Shown piece after piece: positions 1-9,674 of a DNA stretch of 64,000 nt (the stretch's first letter is position 1; each line of letters opens with the position of its first letter). The stretch comes from Candidatus Methylopumilus planktonicus (GTDB lineage: Bacteria > Pseudomonadota > Gammaproteobacteria > Burkholderiales > Methylophilaceae): the NCBI RefSeq assembly GCF_000981505.1, contig NZ_LN827929.1, positions 372,001 to 436,000 of the forward strand. The letters run 5' to 3'. Under the pieces are notes generated by a model, which was not told where the DNA came from, made no database searches, and worked only from the letters and a program-made list of their open reading frames with translations. A program made the position numbers and the translations under genes.

Positions 1-145
1 CAGAGACATAAATATTTCCCTTAGCATCTTGAACCACTGACTCAGGACTTGTAAACCCTGAGATTACATTTAGTGAATCATGTGCTTTTGATGGGACAGT
101 AAAAAGGGTTAATAATAATATTAAAAATACACGCAAATTTTTCAT
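1..145 (-). CDS. Secreted beta-propeller-like protein, N-terminus only (partial)
   Basis: Only the first 48 residues are inside the window; the gene continues past the left edge. It starts at an ATG and encodes a basic start, a long Leu/Ile/Val stretch and a break near PSKA-HD, a typical Sec signal peptide of about 21 residues, so the product is probably exported. The mature start contains TSPESVVQDAKGNIYVS, which resembles the first blade of SMP-30/NHL-type propellers (a 'what the element is, what it displays' pattern). The start lies 24 bases after the ankyrin gene, so the two are probably co-transcribed. Family assignment is tentative because so little is visible. Confidence 0.6.
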   Translation of the reverse strand, partial: MKNLRVFLILLLTLFTVPSKAHDSLNVISGFTSPESVVQDAKGNIYVS

Positions 146-169
146 AGTTTAATTAAGAAGCCTTATTGA

Positions 170-658
170 TTAAAGACACTTATCTTCGCAGCCTTCTTCA
201 CTTACACCTAAAGAAAGAAGTAAGTCGACCATTTTTTGATCACCTTTTTCTTGTTTCACCACACGGATAATAGATACACCACCATTCATTTTTTTATTAA
301 GATCAGCGCCCTTGGATGCAAGGTATTTAACGATCTCAGTTCTACCGTCAAAAGCAGCATGATGAAATGCATTCATTTTAGTAATTGGATGAGTGTAATT
401 AAGATCAGCGCCATGCTCTGCTAAATATTTGAGCACTTGAAATTGACCTTTAGCCGCCGCCATAAGAAGGGGGCTCCATGCAAAGTAAGTTGCATTGATA
501 TCTACTTTTTTTACTTCAACATATTTTTTAACGATAGATAGTTTGCCTTCATTCACTGCGCCTGAAAATTCGATTCCTTCTGCATCTGTTAATGCAAAAA
601 GTTGCATTGAGAAAGTGAGTAAAATTAGTGTAAGTGTTGTTTTTAAAAATTTATTCAT
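170..658 (-). CDS. Secreted ankyrin-repeat protein
   Basis: This 162-residue protein begins with a signal peptide (MNKFLKTTLTLILLTF, cleavage near residue 22), so it probably acts in the periplasm. The rest is three to four ankyrin repeats: typical helix and turn signatures are visible around residues 65-85 (SPLLMAAAKGQ and LAEHGADLN) and 97-118 (NAFHHAAFDGR and LASKGADLN). Ankyrin repeats bind other proteins; no catalytic residue is visible. The tail carries two cysteines (GCEDKC) that could form a disulfide outside the cytoplasm. It lies 19 bases after purL on the same strand. No specific partner can be named. Confidence 0.8.
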   Translation of the reverse strand: MNKFLKTTLTLILLTFSMQLFALTDAEGIEFSGAVNEGKLSIVKKYVEVKKVDINATYFAWSPLLMAAAKGQFQVLKYLAEHGADLNYTHPITKMNAFHHAAFDGRTEIVKYLASKGADLNKKMNGGVSIIRVVKQEKGDQKMVDLLLSLGVSEEGCEDKCL

Positions 659-677
659 ATTTAAGTGACTCTTTCAT

Positions 678-3600
678 TTAGTTAAAAAATTGGTAAGCAT
701 TTGCAAACATTTTATACCATGGCGCTAATTCGTTCCACGCTTCAGGATGCCAAGAATTTTGTGTTACCCTAAAAACTCTCTCAGGATGAGGCATCATAAT
801 TGAAAACCGTCCATTGACAGAAGTAAATCCAGTAATTCCTTCAGGAGAACCGTTTGGATTCATAGGGTAGGTAGAAGTTCCCTTTTGGTAGTTATCAACA
901 TAGCGAAGTGTTGCAAGTTGATGATTTAAAACATCATTCATTTGAGTCTGGTTTTGATATTCTGTATAGCCCTCACCGTGAGCCACTGCAATTGGAAGTA
1001 TTGAGCCGTCCATCCCGGTAAAAAATACAGAATTAGACTTAAGAATTTCAACTGATACAAACCTTGCTTCAAATTGTTCAGATCTGTTTTTTACAAAGTG
1101 TGGCCATGATGTTGAGCCAGGAATAATTTCTTTAAGGTTACTCATCATTTGGCAGCCATTACAAATACCTAGTGCAATCGTATCAGGCCTTGAGAAAAAA
1201 GCTGCAAAAGCGTCACGTGTTTTTGAATTGAATAGAATTGATTTAGCCCAGCCTTCACCTGCACCTAATACATCGCCATATGAAAAACCGCCGCATGCAA
1301 CTAGCGCTGAAAAATCAGTTAAACTTTTTTGACCTTCAATAATGTCTGACATATGCACGTCATGCGCTTCAAATCCTGCAGTAGAGAAGGCTGCGGCCAT
1401 TTCAACATGGCCATTTACACCTTGCTCTCTTAGGATGGCAATTTTAGGTTTCGTCTTTTTAATTGCAAAAGACTGGGGAATTTCAAAATCAAATTTTGGG
1501 TTAATACCTGGATCAAGATCATCTGAAATTTGTGAAAACTCTTCTAAGGCGCACTCTGGATTATCTCTCATAGATTGCATCTTGAAAGTTGTTTCGCTCC
1601 AGGCGCTTTGTAAGTTTGATCTTGTCTCTTTGAGGACAGTTTCATTTTTATGTTTAATATGAATTGTTTGATTGGGGCTGATAGACCCAATGAGGAAAGT
1701 GTGCTGATTTAGCGCCTCGTGAATCTTTATGAGCGTGCTAGAAATATACTCTGTTTGAACTTGAATGACAGCACCCAGCTCTTCGTTAAATAAAATTGCT
1801 TTAATATCATCACCGCAATGAGTCAAATCAATATCCAAACCGCAGCGACCTGCAAAGGCCATTTCAGTTAACGTTGCAAAAAGTCCGCCATCAGATCGAT
1901 CATGATAAGCCTCAATCACATTTTCATTTTTAAGTATTTGAATCACATCAAAGAATGCTTTAAGTGTTTTCGCGTCATCAAGGTTTGGAGGGATATCGCC
2001 CACCTCATTGAAGACTAAGTTGAATGCTGAAGCGCCCAATCTATTTTTGCCAAAACCTAAATCGATGAAGATAAGACCGCTATCCTTAAGATTTCTATTG
2101 AGTGTGGGCGTTAATGTTTTTCTAGCATCAAAGACGGGTGCAAAAGCACTTACAATAAGCGACAAAGGCGAGACCACCGTTTTTTCTTTTGTACCATCTA
2201 ACCAAGCTGTTTTCATAGACATGGAATCTTTGCCTACAGGAATACTAATACCTAGGTCAGGACATAGACGCATACCGATTTCTTCAACTGCATCAAATAA
2301 AGCAGCGTCTTCACCTTCATGATCTGCAGACGCCATCCAATTAGCTGATAATTTAATGTCTTCTAAATGATGAATGGAGGCTGCCGATAAATTGGTAATA
2401 GCTTCGCCTAATGCCATGCGAACAGAAGCTTTAGCATCAATCATCGCAATAGGGGTTTTTTCGCCAATAGCAAAAGCCTCACCTAGTAAACTATCAAATG
2501 ATGATAGGGTCACAGCAACATCAGCAACAGGAACTTGCCATGGACCTACAAGTTGATCTCTAGCAATTAATCCCGTTACTGAACGATCACCAATATGAAT
2601 CAGGAACATTTTATTTGCTACAGCTGGGTATCTCAAAACGCGATAAGCTGCGTCTTTGATATCAATATTTTCTGTGATAAATCTTTTAAGAGCTTTCTCT
2701 TTTCGCTGCACATTGCGCGTCATCTTAGGCGGCTTTCCTAAGAGGGTAGATAAGTCCATATGGACAACATCTTTTTTAAGAAGACTATCTTCAACGATGA
2801 GTTGTTTATCGTTTTTTGCAACACCTACAATCGCGAAAGGACATCTTTCTCTCTCGCAAAGCGATTTAAATAAATCAAGGTCTTTATCTATAATAGCTAA
2901 TACATAGCGCTCTTGGGCTTCATTACACCAAAGCTCCCGGGGTGACATGCTTGGCTCTTCATTATTAATTGAACGTAATTGAAACGTTGCACCTACCCCA
3001 CCATCATTGACCAATTCAGGGAATGCATTTGATAAACCGCCAGCACCTACATCATGAATGCTTAAGATGGGATTATCTTTGCCTAATTGCCAACATCGAT
3101 CAATGACTTCTTGCGCTCTTCTTTGTAATTCAGGATTGCCACGTTGCACAGAATCAAAGTCTAAATTTTCTGCATTGAATCCAGTGCCCATACTTGAGGC
3201 GGCGCCACCACCCAACCCAATAAGCATTGCTGGGCCACCTAACTGAATGATAAGTGCGCCTGGCGGAATTGCATGTTTTTTTGTATGGATATCGTTAATA
3301 CTTCCAATACCACCTGCCAGCATAATGGGCTTATGAAAACCCTTTACTTCATCATTATGCTTAATTTCTAATGTTCTAAAGTAGCCTGTAATATTAGGCC
3401 TGCCGAATTCATTATTATAAGAAGCGCCACCAATCGGACCATCAATCATAATTTGGAGCGCTGATGATATGCGAGAAGGCGCGCCATAAATCTCTTTTTC
3501 CCAGGGCTGAATAAAATCAGGGATGCGTAAATTAGAAACTGAAAATCCTGTAAGGCCGGCTTTAGGTTTTGAACCTCTTCCTGTAGCACCTTCATCTCGA

Positions 3601-4565
3601 ATCTCACCACCTGCACCAGTTGCTGCGCCTGAGAATGGAGAGATTGCTGTCGGATGATTATGTGTTTCCACTTTCATAATAAAGTGAGTTAATTCTTTGT
3701 GATCTTCATAAACACCATTTTGATTTGGATAAAAACGATTAACCTTAGCGCCTTCTACAATAGAAGAGTTATCCGAGTAAGCTACAATCGTATTGCCTGG
3801 ATGAAGCTGATGTGTATTTTTAATCATGCCAAAAAGTGATTTAGATTGTGTCTTGCCATCTATCACCCAATCGGCATTAAATATTTTATGACGACAGTGC
3901 TCAGAATTCGCTTGAGCGAACATCATGAGTTCAGCGTCTGTAGGGTTTCTTTTGATGGAAGTAAAATAATTAAATAAATAATCGATTTCATCTTCAGATA
4001 ACGCAAGCCCGAGATTTTTATTAAAATCATTTAAGATTTTTTTGCCGCCTTCAAGTATCTTTGCATACTGAATGGGTTTAGGAGGCAAATGAGAAAAGAG
4101 AGATTGAGCTTCATTAAGATCAAAAATAGAAATTTCTGTCATACGATCATGAAGTAATAAAGAAAGCTGTTTCTTTTCATCATTCGACAATAAAGATTCA
4201 TCTTTTAACTCAATATAATTAGCAATGGCTCTTTCGATACGGTTAACGTCATGAAGTCCACAATGGTTTGCAATATCAGTTGCTCTGGAGGCCCATGGAG
4301 ATATGGTACCCGGACGTGGAATTGTGATTATGGAATTATGTTTAAAATTTAATGTTTGAGCCTTCGGACCATAATGCAGAATTTTTTCTAGAATGGCTTT
4401 CTCTGTGCCTGTAATTTTTTTCTCACACCATACAATATGAATGTATTCAGAATGAATATCTTTGATTTGACTATTAACTGTTTGAAGCCTTCCAAGAAGT
4501 CTTTCTTTTCTAAACTTTGAATAAGCTGGACCGCCAGCGATATGTATAATTTCTTGGCTTTGCAT
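678..4565 (-). CDS. purL: Phosphoribosylformylglycinamidine synthase
   Basis: The 1295-residue product is the long, single-chain FGAM synthase of proteobacteria. It converts FGAR, glutamine and ATP to FGAM in purine synthesis, in the cytoplasm. The order is an N-terminal PurS-like region (to about 150), a linker, two PurM-like ATP/FGAR-binding halves (about 210-980; note SEHCRHK and [10 protein letters not shown]) and a class I glutamine amidotransferase domain from about 1035. That domain has the nucleophile in GICNGCQMM near 1135 and the His/Glu pair in PHPERVFR. Length matches the family (about 1290-1340). It stands alone with the small ankyrin gene downstream. Confidence 0.98.
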   Translation of the reverse strand: MQSQEIIHIAGGPAYSKFRKERLLGRLQTVNSQIKDIHSEYIHIVWCEKKITGTEKAILEKILHYGPKAQTLNFKHNSIITIPRPGTISPWASRATDIANHCGLHDVNRIERAIANYIELKDESLLSNDEKKQLSLLLHDRMTEISIFDLNEAQSLFSHLPPKPIQYAKILEGGKKILNDFNKNLGLALSEDEIDYLFNYFTSIKRNPTDAELMMFAQANSEHCRHKIFNADWVIDGKTQSKSLFGMIKNTHQLHPGNTIVAYSDNSSIVEGAKVNRFYPNQNGVYEDHKELTHFIMKVETHNHPTAISPFSGAATGAGGEIRDEGATGRGSKPKAGLTGFSVSNLRIPDFIQPWEKEIYGAPSRISSALQIMIDGPIGGASYNNEFGRPNITGYFRTLEIKHNDEVKGFHKPIMLAGGIGSINDIHTKKHAIPPGALIIQLGGPAMLIGLGGGAASSMGTGFNAENLDFDSVQRGNPELQRRAQEVIDRCWQLGKDNPILSIHDVGAGGLSNAFPELVNDGGVGATFQLRSINNEEPSMSPRELWCNEAQERYVLAIIDKDLDLFKSLCERERCPFAIVGVAKNDKQLIVEDSLLKKDVVHMDLSTLLGKPPKMTRNVQRKEKALKRFITENIDIKDAAYRVLRYPAVANKMFLIHIGDRSVTGLIARDQLVGPWQVPVADVAVTLSSFDSLLGEAFAIGEKTPIAMIDAKASVRMALGEAITNLSAASIHHLEDIKLSANWMASADHEGEDAALFDAVEEIGMRLCPDLGISIPVGKDSMSMKTAWLDGTKEKTVVSPLSLIVSAFAPVFDARKTLTPTLNRNLKDSGLIFIDLGFGKNRLGASAFNLVFNEVGDIPPNLDDAKTLKAFFDVIQILKNENVIEAYHDRSDGGLFATLTEMAFAGRCGLDIDLTHCGDDIKAILFNEELGAVIQVQTEYISSTLIKIHEALNQHTFLIGSISPNQTIHIKHKNETVLKETRSNLQSAWSETTFKMQSMRDNPECALEEFSQISDDLDPGINPKFDFEIPQSFAIKKTKPKIAILREQGVNGHVEMAAAFSTAGFEAHDVHMSDIIEGQKSLTDFSALVACGGFSYGDVLGAGEGWAKSILFNSKTRDAFAAFFSRPDTIALGICNGCQMMSNLKEIIPGSTSWPHFVKNRSEQFEARFVSVEILKSNSVFFTGMDGSILPIAVAHGEGYTEYQNQTQMNDVLNHQLATLRYVDNYQKGTSTYPMNPNGSPEGITGFTSVNGRFSIMMPHPERVFRVTQNSWHPEAWNELAPWYKMFANAYQFFN

Positions 4566-4634
4566 GTTTTGGGTAGTGTTTTAAGACGTTACTTTAAGCT
4601 TATGATTTTAACAGAAGCTATTTTTTTAAACCTT

Positions 4635-4655
4635 GTTAATTTTGACTAAATTAAC
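4635..4655 (-). terminator. Weak AT-only hairpin at the end of feoB
   Basis: An 8-bp perfect inverted repeat (GTTAATTT and AAATTAAC with a 5-base loop) overlaps the feoB stop codon. On the minus strand it is followed by AAGG and then T/A-rich sequence. The stem has only two G-C pairs and no clean T run follows, so it may be a weak terminator or a chance product of AT-rich DNA. Confidence 0.25.
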
Positions 4656-6441
4656 TATAAAAATAGAGCGAGGTTTGATAGAAAATAAAGCTAAAAACCC
4701 AGGCTAGAAGAAGCGCCCAGAAAACTGAATAAATCACAAACGAAAGATTTTTAGATTCATTTTTAAGTGTAGCAATTGTTGAAAGGCAGGGCGTATAAAT
4801 GAGGGTAAAAATCATAAAACTAATCGCCTGTATTTGGCTCACATTACTGTAAAGGTGATGGGCTAATGCGGAACCTTCTACACCATAAATCACAGCCAAT
4901 GCGCCAATCACAATCTCTTTGGCAATAAAGCCAAAAATTAAAGCAATCACTAATTGTTCGTTGATGCCAATAGGGTCAAAAATAGGGGATAGCCACTTAC
5001 CCAGTTGGCCAGAATAGGTAAGCTCGCTGGCGATAGGCACATCCATTGGAAAGTGAGTTAACGCCCAAACAAGAAGTACGCCAATGATAATAAATTTGGT
5101 AGCGCGCGTTAAAAAATGTTTGATTTCAATCATACTTCTTTTGACAATCTGTTTCATCGTAGGAAAGCGGTATGGGGGCAATTCAATAATAATAGGCTCT
5201 TTATTTTTAAACTGATGTTTGAAGATAAGGGCTGAAATAAAGATTGTAAAAAAGCTTAATAAATAAAGACAGAAAAGAACCAGCGGCCCATATGTGGCGC
5301 TAAAGAGAGCCGTGATAATAAATAAAAATACTTGAAGTCTAGCTGAGCAGAGCGAGAATGGAATGACAAACATCGTTAAAAGACGAAGTTCTTTTGTGCG
5401 CATAATTTTAGTGCCCATGAGAGCCGGGACATTGCAGCCAAAGCCCATGAGCATCATGACAAAACCTCTTCCATCTAAACCTATTTTTTCCATCAAGGTA
5501 TCCATCAAAAATGCAGCCCTAGAAAAATAACCACTATCTTCCACGACACTCATAATAAGAAAGAAGAGAATAATGATCGGCACAAAAGCGGCCACTGTGG
5601 TCACGCCAAGATAGAGTCCGTCTAAGAGCAGGCTTTCGAAAATGCCATGATGATTTATGAATAGCGGTTCAAGATAATCCATCCTAAAGAAATTAAAGAA
5701 TTGCGTCATTAAATCTTGAATGGGTTTACCAAGAGTAAAGATAAACTGAAAAATTGAAAATACAATAAAAAAGAAAATAGGCAAGCCCCAATAGGGATCT
5801 AGAAAGAGCGCATCTAATTTTTTTGTATTTTTGTCGTTGAGTTTGGTGGGGTATTTGACGGTTAATTTAATTAAAGTCTGAATCGTTTTTTCATTCGATA
5901 TTAGATCGGATGCGTTCAGTGGTTTAATTTTTTTAATCGGGGTAGAGACTTTTTGATTGATGACCTGGGTACATGCTTTTAAAAGCTCAACCATACCTTC
6001 GCCATATTTGGCACTTGTTTTAATAACGGGCGTTTTAAGTTTCTTTTCCAGTAACACAGCATCAATAGCAATACCCATTTTCTTTGCTTCGTCATCCATA
6101 TTAAGTGCGAGCACGCAGGGTATATGAAGTTTTTGAAGTTGTAGCAGTAAAGAAAGCTGTCGTTCAATTTGAGTGCTACATAAAACTACAATGGCTAAAT
6201 CAATCTTGTTATTGTTAATAAAGCTTTGTACAATTTTTTCATCTTCAGATAGACCTTGAAGATCATAAATGCCAGGAAGATCAACCAATTCGGCCATATG
6301 GCCGCCTAAAAATGTTTTAACTGCATGAAGGTCAACAGTGATCCCAGGCCAATTACCGACACGAGCAGATGAGCCGCTTAAACGATTAAAAAGCGTCGAC
6401 TTCCCAGTATTGGGCATGCCTAAGAAAGCGATACGTTTCAT
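4651..6441 (-). CDS. feoB: Ferrous iron transporter B
   Basis: FeoB is a membrane permease for Fe(II) with an N-terminal G domain. The sequence shows G1 (GMPNTGKST, residues 8-16), G3 (DLPG, 54-57) and G4 (NMDD, 114-117). From about residue 210 there are many membrane segments, including both Gate repeats (one contains MLMGFGCNVPALMGT, the other IFGFIAKEIVIGAL). At 596 residues it is shorter than the E. coli protein (about 770); the missing length is in linkers and the C-terminus, and no core motif is lost. It overlaps feoA by 4 bases, so translation is probably coupled. No feoC is present. Confidence 0.96.
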   Translation of the reverse strand: MKRIAFLGMPNTGKSTLFNRLSGSSARVGNWPGITVDLHAVKTFLGGHMAELVDLPGIYDLQGLSEDEKIVQSFINNNKIDLAIVVLCSTQIERQLSLLLQLQKLHIPCVLALNMDDEAKKMGIAIDAVLLEKKLKTPVIKTSAKYGEGMVELLKACTQVINQKVSTPIKKIKPLNASDLISNEKTIQTLIKLTVKYPTKLNDKNTKKLDALFLDPYWGLPIFFFIVFSIFQFIFTLGKPIQDLMTQFFNFFRMDYLEPLFINHHGIFESLLLDGLYLGVTTVAAFVPIIILFFLIMSVVEDSGYFSRAAFLMDTLMEKIGLDGRGFVMMLMGFGCNVPALMGTKIMRTKELRLLTMFVIPFSLCSARLQVFLFIITALFSATYGPLVLFCLYLLSFFTIFISALIFKHQFKNKEPIIIELPPYRFPTMKQIVKRSMIEIKHFLTRATKFIIIGVLLVWALTHFPMDVPIASELTYSGQLGKWLSPIFDPIGINEQLVIALIFGFIAKEIVIGALAVIYGVEGSALAHHLYSNVSQIQAISFMIFTLIYTPCLSTIATLKNESKNLSFVIYSVFWALLLAWVFSFIFYQTSLYFYS

Positions 6442-6671
6442 AGGGCAGCAGAAGTAATATTAATTAGTGATGCTTCATGCTCTCTAATCATGAGTTCGGT
6501 TGTATCAATCATGATATGAAAAGGGCCTTTAAATTGAGCTTTCCTTAGAACGGTTATTTTTTTTCCGCGCCGAAGCCCCATGGCATTAAGCCTTTGAATA
6601 AGTAAGCGATCCATATTGAGTTTATGGATGATGCCACTTTGACCTTCTGCTAGCTCTAATAAGGTTGTCAT
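6438..6671 (-). CDS. feoA: Ferrous iron transport protein A
   Basis: This 77-residue cytoplasmic SH3-like protein accompanies FeoB and is needed for Fe(II) uptake. Typical FeoA features are the MGLRRGKKITVLRKA segment and the strand pattern ending in an MIREHEASLI-like motif. It is the first gene of a two-gene operon and overlaps feoB by 4 bases. A Fur-box-like element lies 12 bases upstream of its start, so iron repression is likely. Confidence 0.93.
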   Translation of the reverse strand: MTTLLELAEGQSGIIHKLNMDRLLIQRLNAMGLRRGKKITVLRKAQFKGPFHIMIDTTELMIREHEASLINITSAAL

Positions 6672-6683
6672 AGATATCTAAAT

Positions 6684-6702
6684 GATAATGATTCTTATTA
6701 TT
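6684..6702 (-). promoter_or_regulatory. Fur-box-like operator of feoAB
   Basis: GATAATGATTCTTATTATT matches 15 of 19 positions of the classical Fur consensus GATAATGATAATCATTATC, counted by eye. On the minus strand a TATAAT -10 element (6705 down to 6700) partly overlaps its upstream edge, so bound Fur would block the promoter. The location directly before feoA supports the call. No good -35 hexamer is visible because the region upstream is occupied by the neighbouring terminator. Confidence 0.82.
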
Positions 6703-6710
6703 ATATACAA

Positions 6711-6733
6711 AAAAGCCTGCATAGCGCAGGCTT
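6711..6733 (-). terminator. Rho-independent terminator of the parvulin gene
   Basis: Read on the minus strand, AAGCCTGC, loop GCTAT and GCAGGCTT are followed by a T run. This is an 8-bp stem about 25 bases after the stop of the peptidyl-prolyl isomerase gene. It separates that transcription unit from feoAB, whose promoter begins immediately after the T run. Confidence 0.9.
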
Positions 6734-6758
6734 TGTGAGGTTTCTGAGGGTAACTTCT

Positions 6759-7553
6759 TTATTTACGGTTATCCACAATCTTCGCTTTTGCTTTGAGATC
6801 TAATACAAGCTTATCAAGTTGCTTTTGTTGAAGTGTTTTAGCTAAACCTTCTTTTACTTTATCAAATTCAGGAGCTAGAAGGGCTCTTGTATCTTCCAAT
6901 TTGATCACATGCCAGCCAAATTGCGTTTGCACAGGCGCTGTTGTGAAGCTACCTTTTTTAAGTGAAGTGAGTGTATCAGCAAACGGTTTAACCATTGAGT
7001 TAGCTGGGAACCAGCCTAGGTCACCACCTTTATCTTTTGAGCCCGAGTCTTTTGATTTGTCCTTAGCGATTTTGCTAAAGTTGCCACCTTTATTCAGTTC
7101 AGCAATCACGTCTTTAGCTTCTTGTTCACTTGCTACAAGAATATGTTTTGCATTGAACTCTTGAGTGCCTAAGTCTTTCTTATATTGCTCATACGCATTT
7201 TTAATATCAGATTCTGAAATAGGATTTTTTTGAACATAACTTTGTAAGAATGTGTTGTATAACATTTCTCTACGCGCTAGCTCTTCTTTTAAAAGATAGT
7301 TTGCATCTTTACTTAAACCTGTTCTTTCAGCTTCTTGGTTAATGAGCTCCATGGCAATCATACGATTCACAATCATACTGTTAAGATTGTCATCCATTTT
7401 TTGACCGCGACTTTCAAGGTCTTTTACTACAAAATCATATAGATTTTTTTTGATAGGCTTTCCATTCACTGAAATATTTAAATCAGCTGCTTGAGCTAAA
7501 TTTCCAAGCTGGATAAGTAAAACAAAAACGAAGGTTTTGATAAAAGAAAACAT
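6759..7553 (-). CDS. Periplasmic parvulin-type peptidyl-prolyl cis-trans isomerase
   Basis: The 264-residue precursor has a signal peptide (about residues 1-22, ending NLAQA-AD), a helical SurA-N-like region (about 25-125) and one parvulin domain (about 135-225). The parvulin domain shows AKHILV, GGDLGWF and the FGWHVIKLED strand. It should isomerise X-Pro bonds and help outer-membrane proteins fold in the periplasm. With a single parvulin domain it is closer to PrsA/PpiC-type chaperones than to full SurA, which has two. It lies 36 bases after the bolA gene as the last gene of the yciB-yciI-bolA group and is followed by a clear terminator. Confidence 0.93.
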   Translation of the reverse strand: MFSFIKTFVFVLLIQLGNLAQAADLNISVNGKPIKKNLYDFVVKDLESRGQKMDDNLNSMIVNRMIAMELINQEAERTGLSKDANYLLKEELARREMLYNTFLQSYVQKNPISESDIKNAYEQYKKDLGTQEFNAKHILVASEQEAKDVIAELNKGGNFSKIAKDKSKDSGSKDKGGDLGWFPANSMVKPFADTLTSLKKGSFTTAPVQTQFGWHVIKLEDTRALLAPEFDKVKEGLAKTLQQKQLDKLVLDLKAKAKIVDNRK

Positions 7554-7589
7554 AAAGCTCCTTAGTTATTAATATTGAAGAGTGATTCC

Positions 7590-7838
7590 TTAAGGCAAAT
7601 CAGCTTTGATACTTAATGCATGAATTTTATGAGGAATTAAATCTTTAAGCGCTTCGTATACAAGGCGATGCCTCATTATCGTTGATTTTCCTAAAAAATG
7701 CGAACTAGTAATTTCCAAATCGAAATGACCGCCACCCGTATTACCTTTATGACCTTTATGAAGATCGCTTAAATCTTTAAGGTTTAGATGTGTCGGCTCT
7801 AAGAATGCGAGTCTTTCTTTAATGAGATCTTGAAGCAT
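7590..7838 (-). CDS. BolA family protein
   Basis: This 82-residue protein has the BolA fold signature: an N-terminal helix, GGGHFDLEITSSHFLGKS in the middle and the helix RHRLVYEALKDLI near the end. The conserved histidine in the RHRLVY segment is a known ligand when BolA proteins pair with monothiol glutaredoxins on a [2Fe-2S] cluster. Family roles are iron-sulfur delivery and stress-linked regulation. It sits between yciI and the parvulin gene, 6 bases after yciI. The choice between BolA and IbaG subfamilies cannot be made here. Confidence 0.92.
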   Translation of the reverse strand: MLQDLIKERLAFLEPTHLNLKDLSDLHKGHKGNTGGGHFDLEITSSHFLGKSTIMRHRLVYEALKDLIPHKIHALSIKADLP

Positions 7839-7844
7839 AAATAT

Positions 7845-8144
7845 TTAAGGAAGTGTTTTTCTAAAAGGTTTCACTTCAATAGAAGCGTAAACACCTGAAG
7901 TATAAAAAAGGTCTTCATGCGCCCAGAGGATCGCTTCATTAAGTGATATAAATTCAGCTACAATCAAACTACCTGTGAAACCATCTAAGCCTGGGTCGAT
8001 TGAATCAATGGCAGGGAAGGGCCCTGCGAGTAGAAGCTTACCTTGATCTTGCAGTACTTTAATGCGCGCTAAATGTGCCGGCCTATATGCCGTTCTTTTA
8101 TCGAGGCTGTGTTGATGGTCTTTGGCGATGATGGCGTAAAACAT
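7845..8144 (-). CDS. YciI family protein
   Basis: The 99-residue product is a small cytoplasmic protein of the YciI/YCII fold (ferredoxin-like alpha/beta). It has the conserved RPAHLARI region with its histidine, then GKLLLAGPF and a C-terminal YASIEVKPFRK strand. A His-Asp pair is considered a putative active site in the family, but no substrate has been established. It starts 1 base before the yciB stop on the same strand and is followed closely by bolA, an arrangement common in betaproteobacteria. Confidence 0.9.
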   Translation of the reverse strand: MFYAIIAKDHQHSLDKRTAYRPAHLARIKVLQDQGKLLLAGPFPAIDSIDPGLDGFTGSLIVAEFISLNEAILWAHEDLFYTSGVYASIEVKPFRKTLP

Positions 8145-8145
8145 A

Positions 8146-8673
8146 TTATTTACGATTTGCTCTTGATGCTAAAACACCAATAAAGATGGCATAGCACATG
8201 ATAAGTCCTGTAATGCCAAATAATTTAAAATTAACCCACGTACTTTCTGAAAAATTAAAAGCGACATAAAGATTGAGCGCGCCTAAGACTCCAAAAAATA
8301 AAGCAGAAGTGATATTGATTTGGTACCACGTTTTTTCAGTCAGTTGAATTTGTTTTCCCATAAGATTTTTAACAAGATTCTTTCTTTTGAAAAATTGAAA
8401 AAATAAAAGTGCGCATGATAATAGCCAATACAAAATACTAGGTTTCCATTTAATAAAATTTGCATCATGAAGCCATAAAGTAGTGCCACCTAATACACTG
8501 ATCAATACCGCATTAAATATAAGTAACTTATCCACTCTCTTATGAACGAGTTTGCTATAAATCACTTGGAAGAATGTGGCGCCAATGACGACCAGTGTCG
8601 CGGTATAAATGTCTGAAAATTTATATGCAATAAAAAAAAGGATGACAGGAAATAGATCGAATAGAAATTTCAT
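8146..8673 (-). CDS. yciB: Inner-membrane septation protein A (YciB/IspZ family)
   Basis: This 175-residue integral membrane protein begins MKFLFDLFPVILFFIAYKF, the hallmark start of YciB/IspZ. It has five to six membrane segments spread over its length and a basic C-terminus (SRANRK). YciB homologues are linked to cell-envelope synthesis, cell division and septation; the molecular activity is not settled. It is the first gene of the minus-strand group that runs on to yciI, bolA and the parvulin gene. The 87-base gap to the divergent PHP gene must hold both promoters. Confidence 0.93.
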   Translation of the reverse strand: MKFLFDLFPVILFFIAYKFSDIYTATLVVIGATFFQVIYSKLVHKRVDKLLIFNAVLISVLGGTTLWLHDANFIKWKPSILYWLLSCALLFFQFFKRKNLVKNLMGKQIQLTEKTWYQINITSALFFGVLGALNLYVAFNFSESTWVNFKLFGITGLIMCYAIFIGVLASRANRK

Positions 8674-8760
8674 TTGTAAAATTATCCCAAGACTTCGTTA
8701 ATTATCTTTGCTAAAGACTATCTGATACTATGGTAGTTCATATTGAAATACTGAATATTC

Positions 8761-9606
8761 ATGATTGATCTTCACTCACATTCTACTATATCTGATGGGT
8801 TATTAACCCCAAGCGGTCTTGTTAAGCATGCCCACTCTAAAGGTATTAAAGTACTTTCTTTAACTGACCATGATGATGTAGAGGGATTGACGGAGGCCGC
8901 ATCAGAAGCAAAATTATTAGGCATGCATTTAGTTCACGGTGTTGAAATTTCAGTGACATGGAAAAGAGACACGATTCATATCGTAGGATTGAATGTGGAC
9001 TCTCAAAATAAAACACTACTGCAAGGACTTGCTTCTATTAGACAAGGGCGTTTTGAGAGAGCGAAACAAATGGCACATTCACTCGATCAGGTGGGAATTA
9101 AAGGGAGCTTAGAGGGGGCATTAAAATATGCAAAATCAGGCATTTTAGGTCGTACCCATTTTGCAAGATTTTTAGTAGAAACAGGGCATGCCAAAGATGT
9201 CAAAACCGTATTCAAAAATTATCTCGTGAAAGGTAAGCCAGGTTTTATTGAGCACACCTGGACGAGCCTAGAAAATGCGCTTTCATGGATTCATACAAGT
9301 GGTGGCATTGCAGCTATCGCCCACCCTGCAAGATATGATTTAGGTAAAAATAATCTTTTAGCATTTTTAAATGAATTCAAAGAGTTGGGTGGTCAAGGTA
9401 TTGAAGTGATTTCGGGAAGCCATACGACAGAGCAGTCTTTAAAAATTGCAAAAATTGCAGAAGAGTTTGAATTCCTTGCATCCACAGGTTCTGACTATCA
9501 TGGACCAGGCATTTCTTACAGGGAGATGGGGTCTTTGCCAAAAATCCCCGAAACATGCATTCCGATATGGAAAAGTTGGAATGAAGTCAATGCCTTACTG
9601 AACTAA
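8761..9606 (+). CDS. PHP-domain phosphoesterase (RNase AM / nucleoside 3',5'-bisphosphate phosphatase type)
   Basis: The 281-residue protein is a PHP-fold metal-dependent phosphoesterase of the YciV/Rnm type. Metal-binding motifs are visible: DLHSHSTISDG (residues 3-13), LTDHDDVEG near 37, the glutamate of HGVEIS near 60, IAAIAHPAR near 183 and GSDYHG near 243. Family members remove 3' phosphate from pAp or nibble RNA 5' ends during rRNA maturation. It opens a plus-strand run toward the site-2 protease and trpS. Elsewhere a YciO/Sua5-type gene often follows directly, and here it is absent. The exact substrate is inferred from the family. Confidence 0.88.
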   Translation: MIDLHSHSTISDGLLTPSGLVKHAHSKGIKVLSLTDHDDVEGLTEAASEAKLLGMHLVHGVEISVTWKRDTIHIVGLNVDSQNKTLLQGLASIRQGRFERAKQMAHSLDQVGIKGSLEGALKYAKSGILGRTHFARFLVETGHAKDVKTVFKNYLVKGKPGFIEHTWTSLENALSWIHTSGGIAAIAHPARYDLGKNNLLAFLNEFKELGGQGIEVISGSHTTEQSLKIAKIAEEFEFLASTGSDYHGPGISYREMGSLPKIPETCIPIWKSWNEVNALLN

Positions 9607-9674
9607 ATTTTTTCTTAAAAACACATATTTCTTGAATGAATATAAGAATATTCAAATAGAATGATATTCTATAT

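Noticed and set aside
236..424. Plus-strand open frame of 62 codons over the ankyrin gene
   Set aside because: It is antisense to a gene with clear repeats, has no ribosome binding site and no recognisable protein; a shadow frame.
1342..3246. Several plus-strand frames (60-106 codons) inside purL
   Set aside because: They lie antisense to the well-conserved purL and show no family signature; expected by chance in a 3.9-kb gene.
9637..9660. AT-rich palindromic stretch before the site-2 protease gene as a terminator
   Set aside because: The stem is short, made only of A-T pairs apart from its ends, and lacks a following T run; likely chance in AT-rich DNA.
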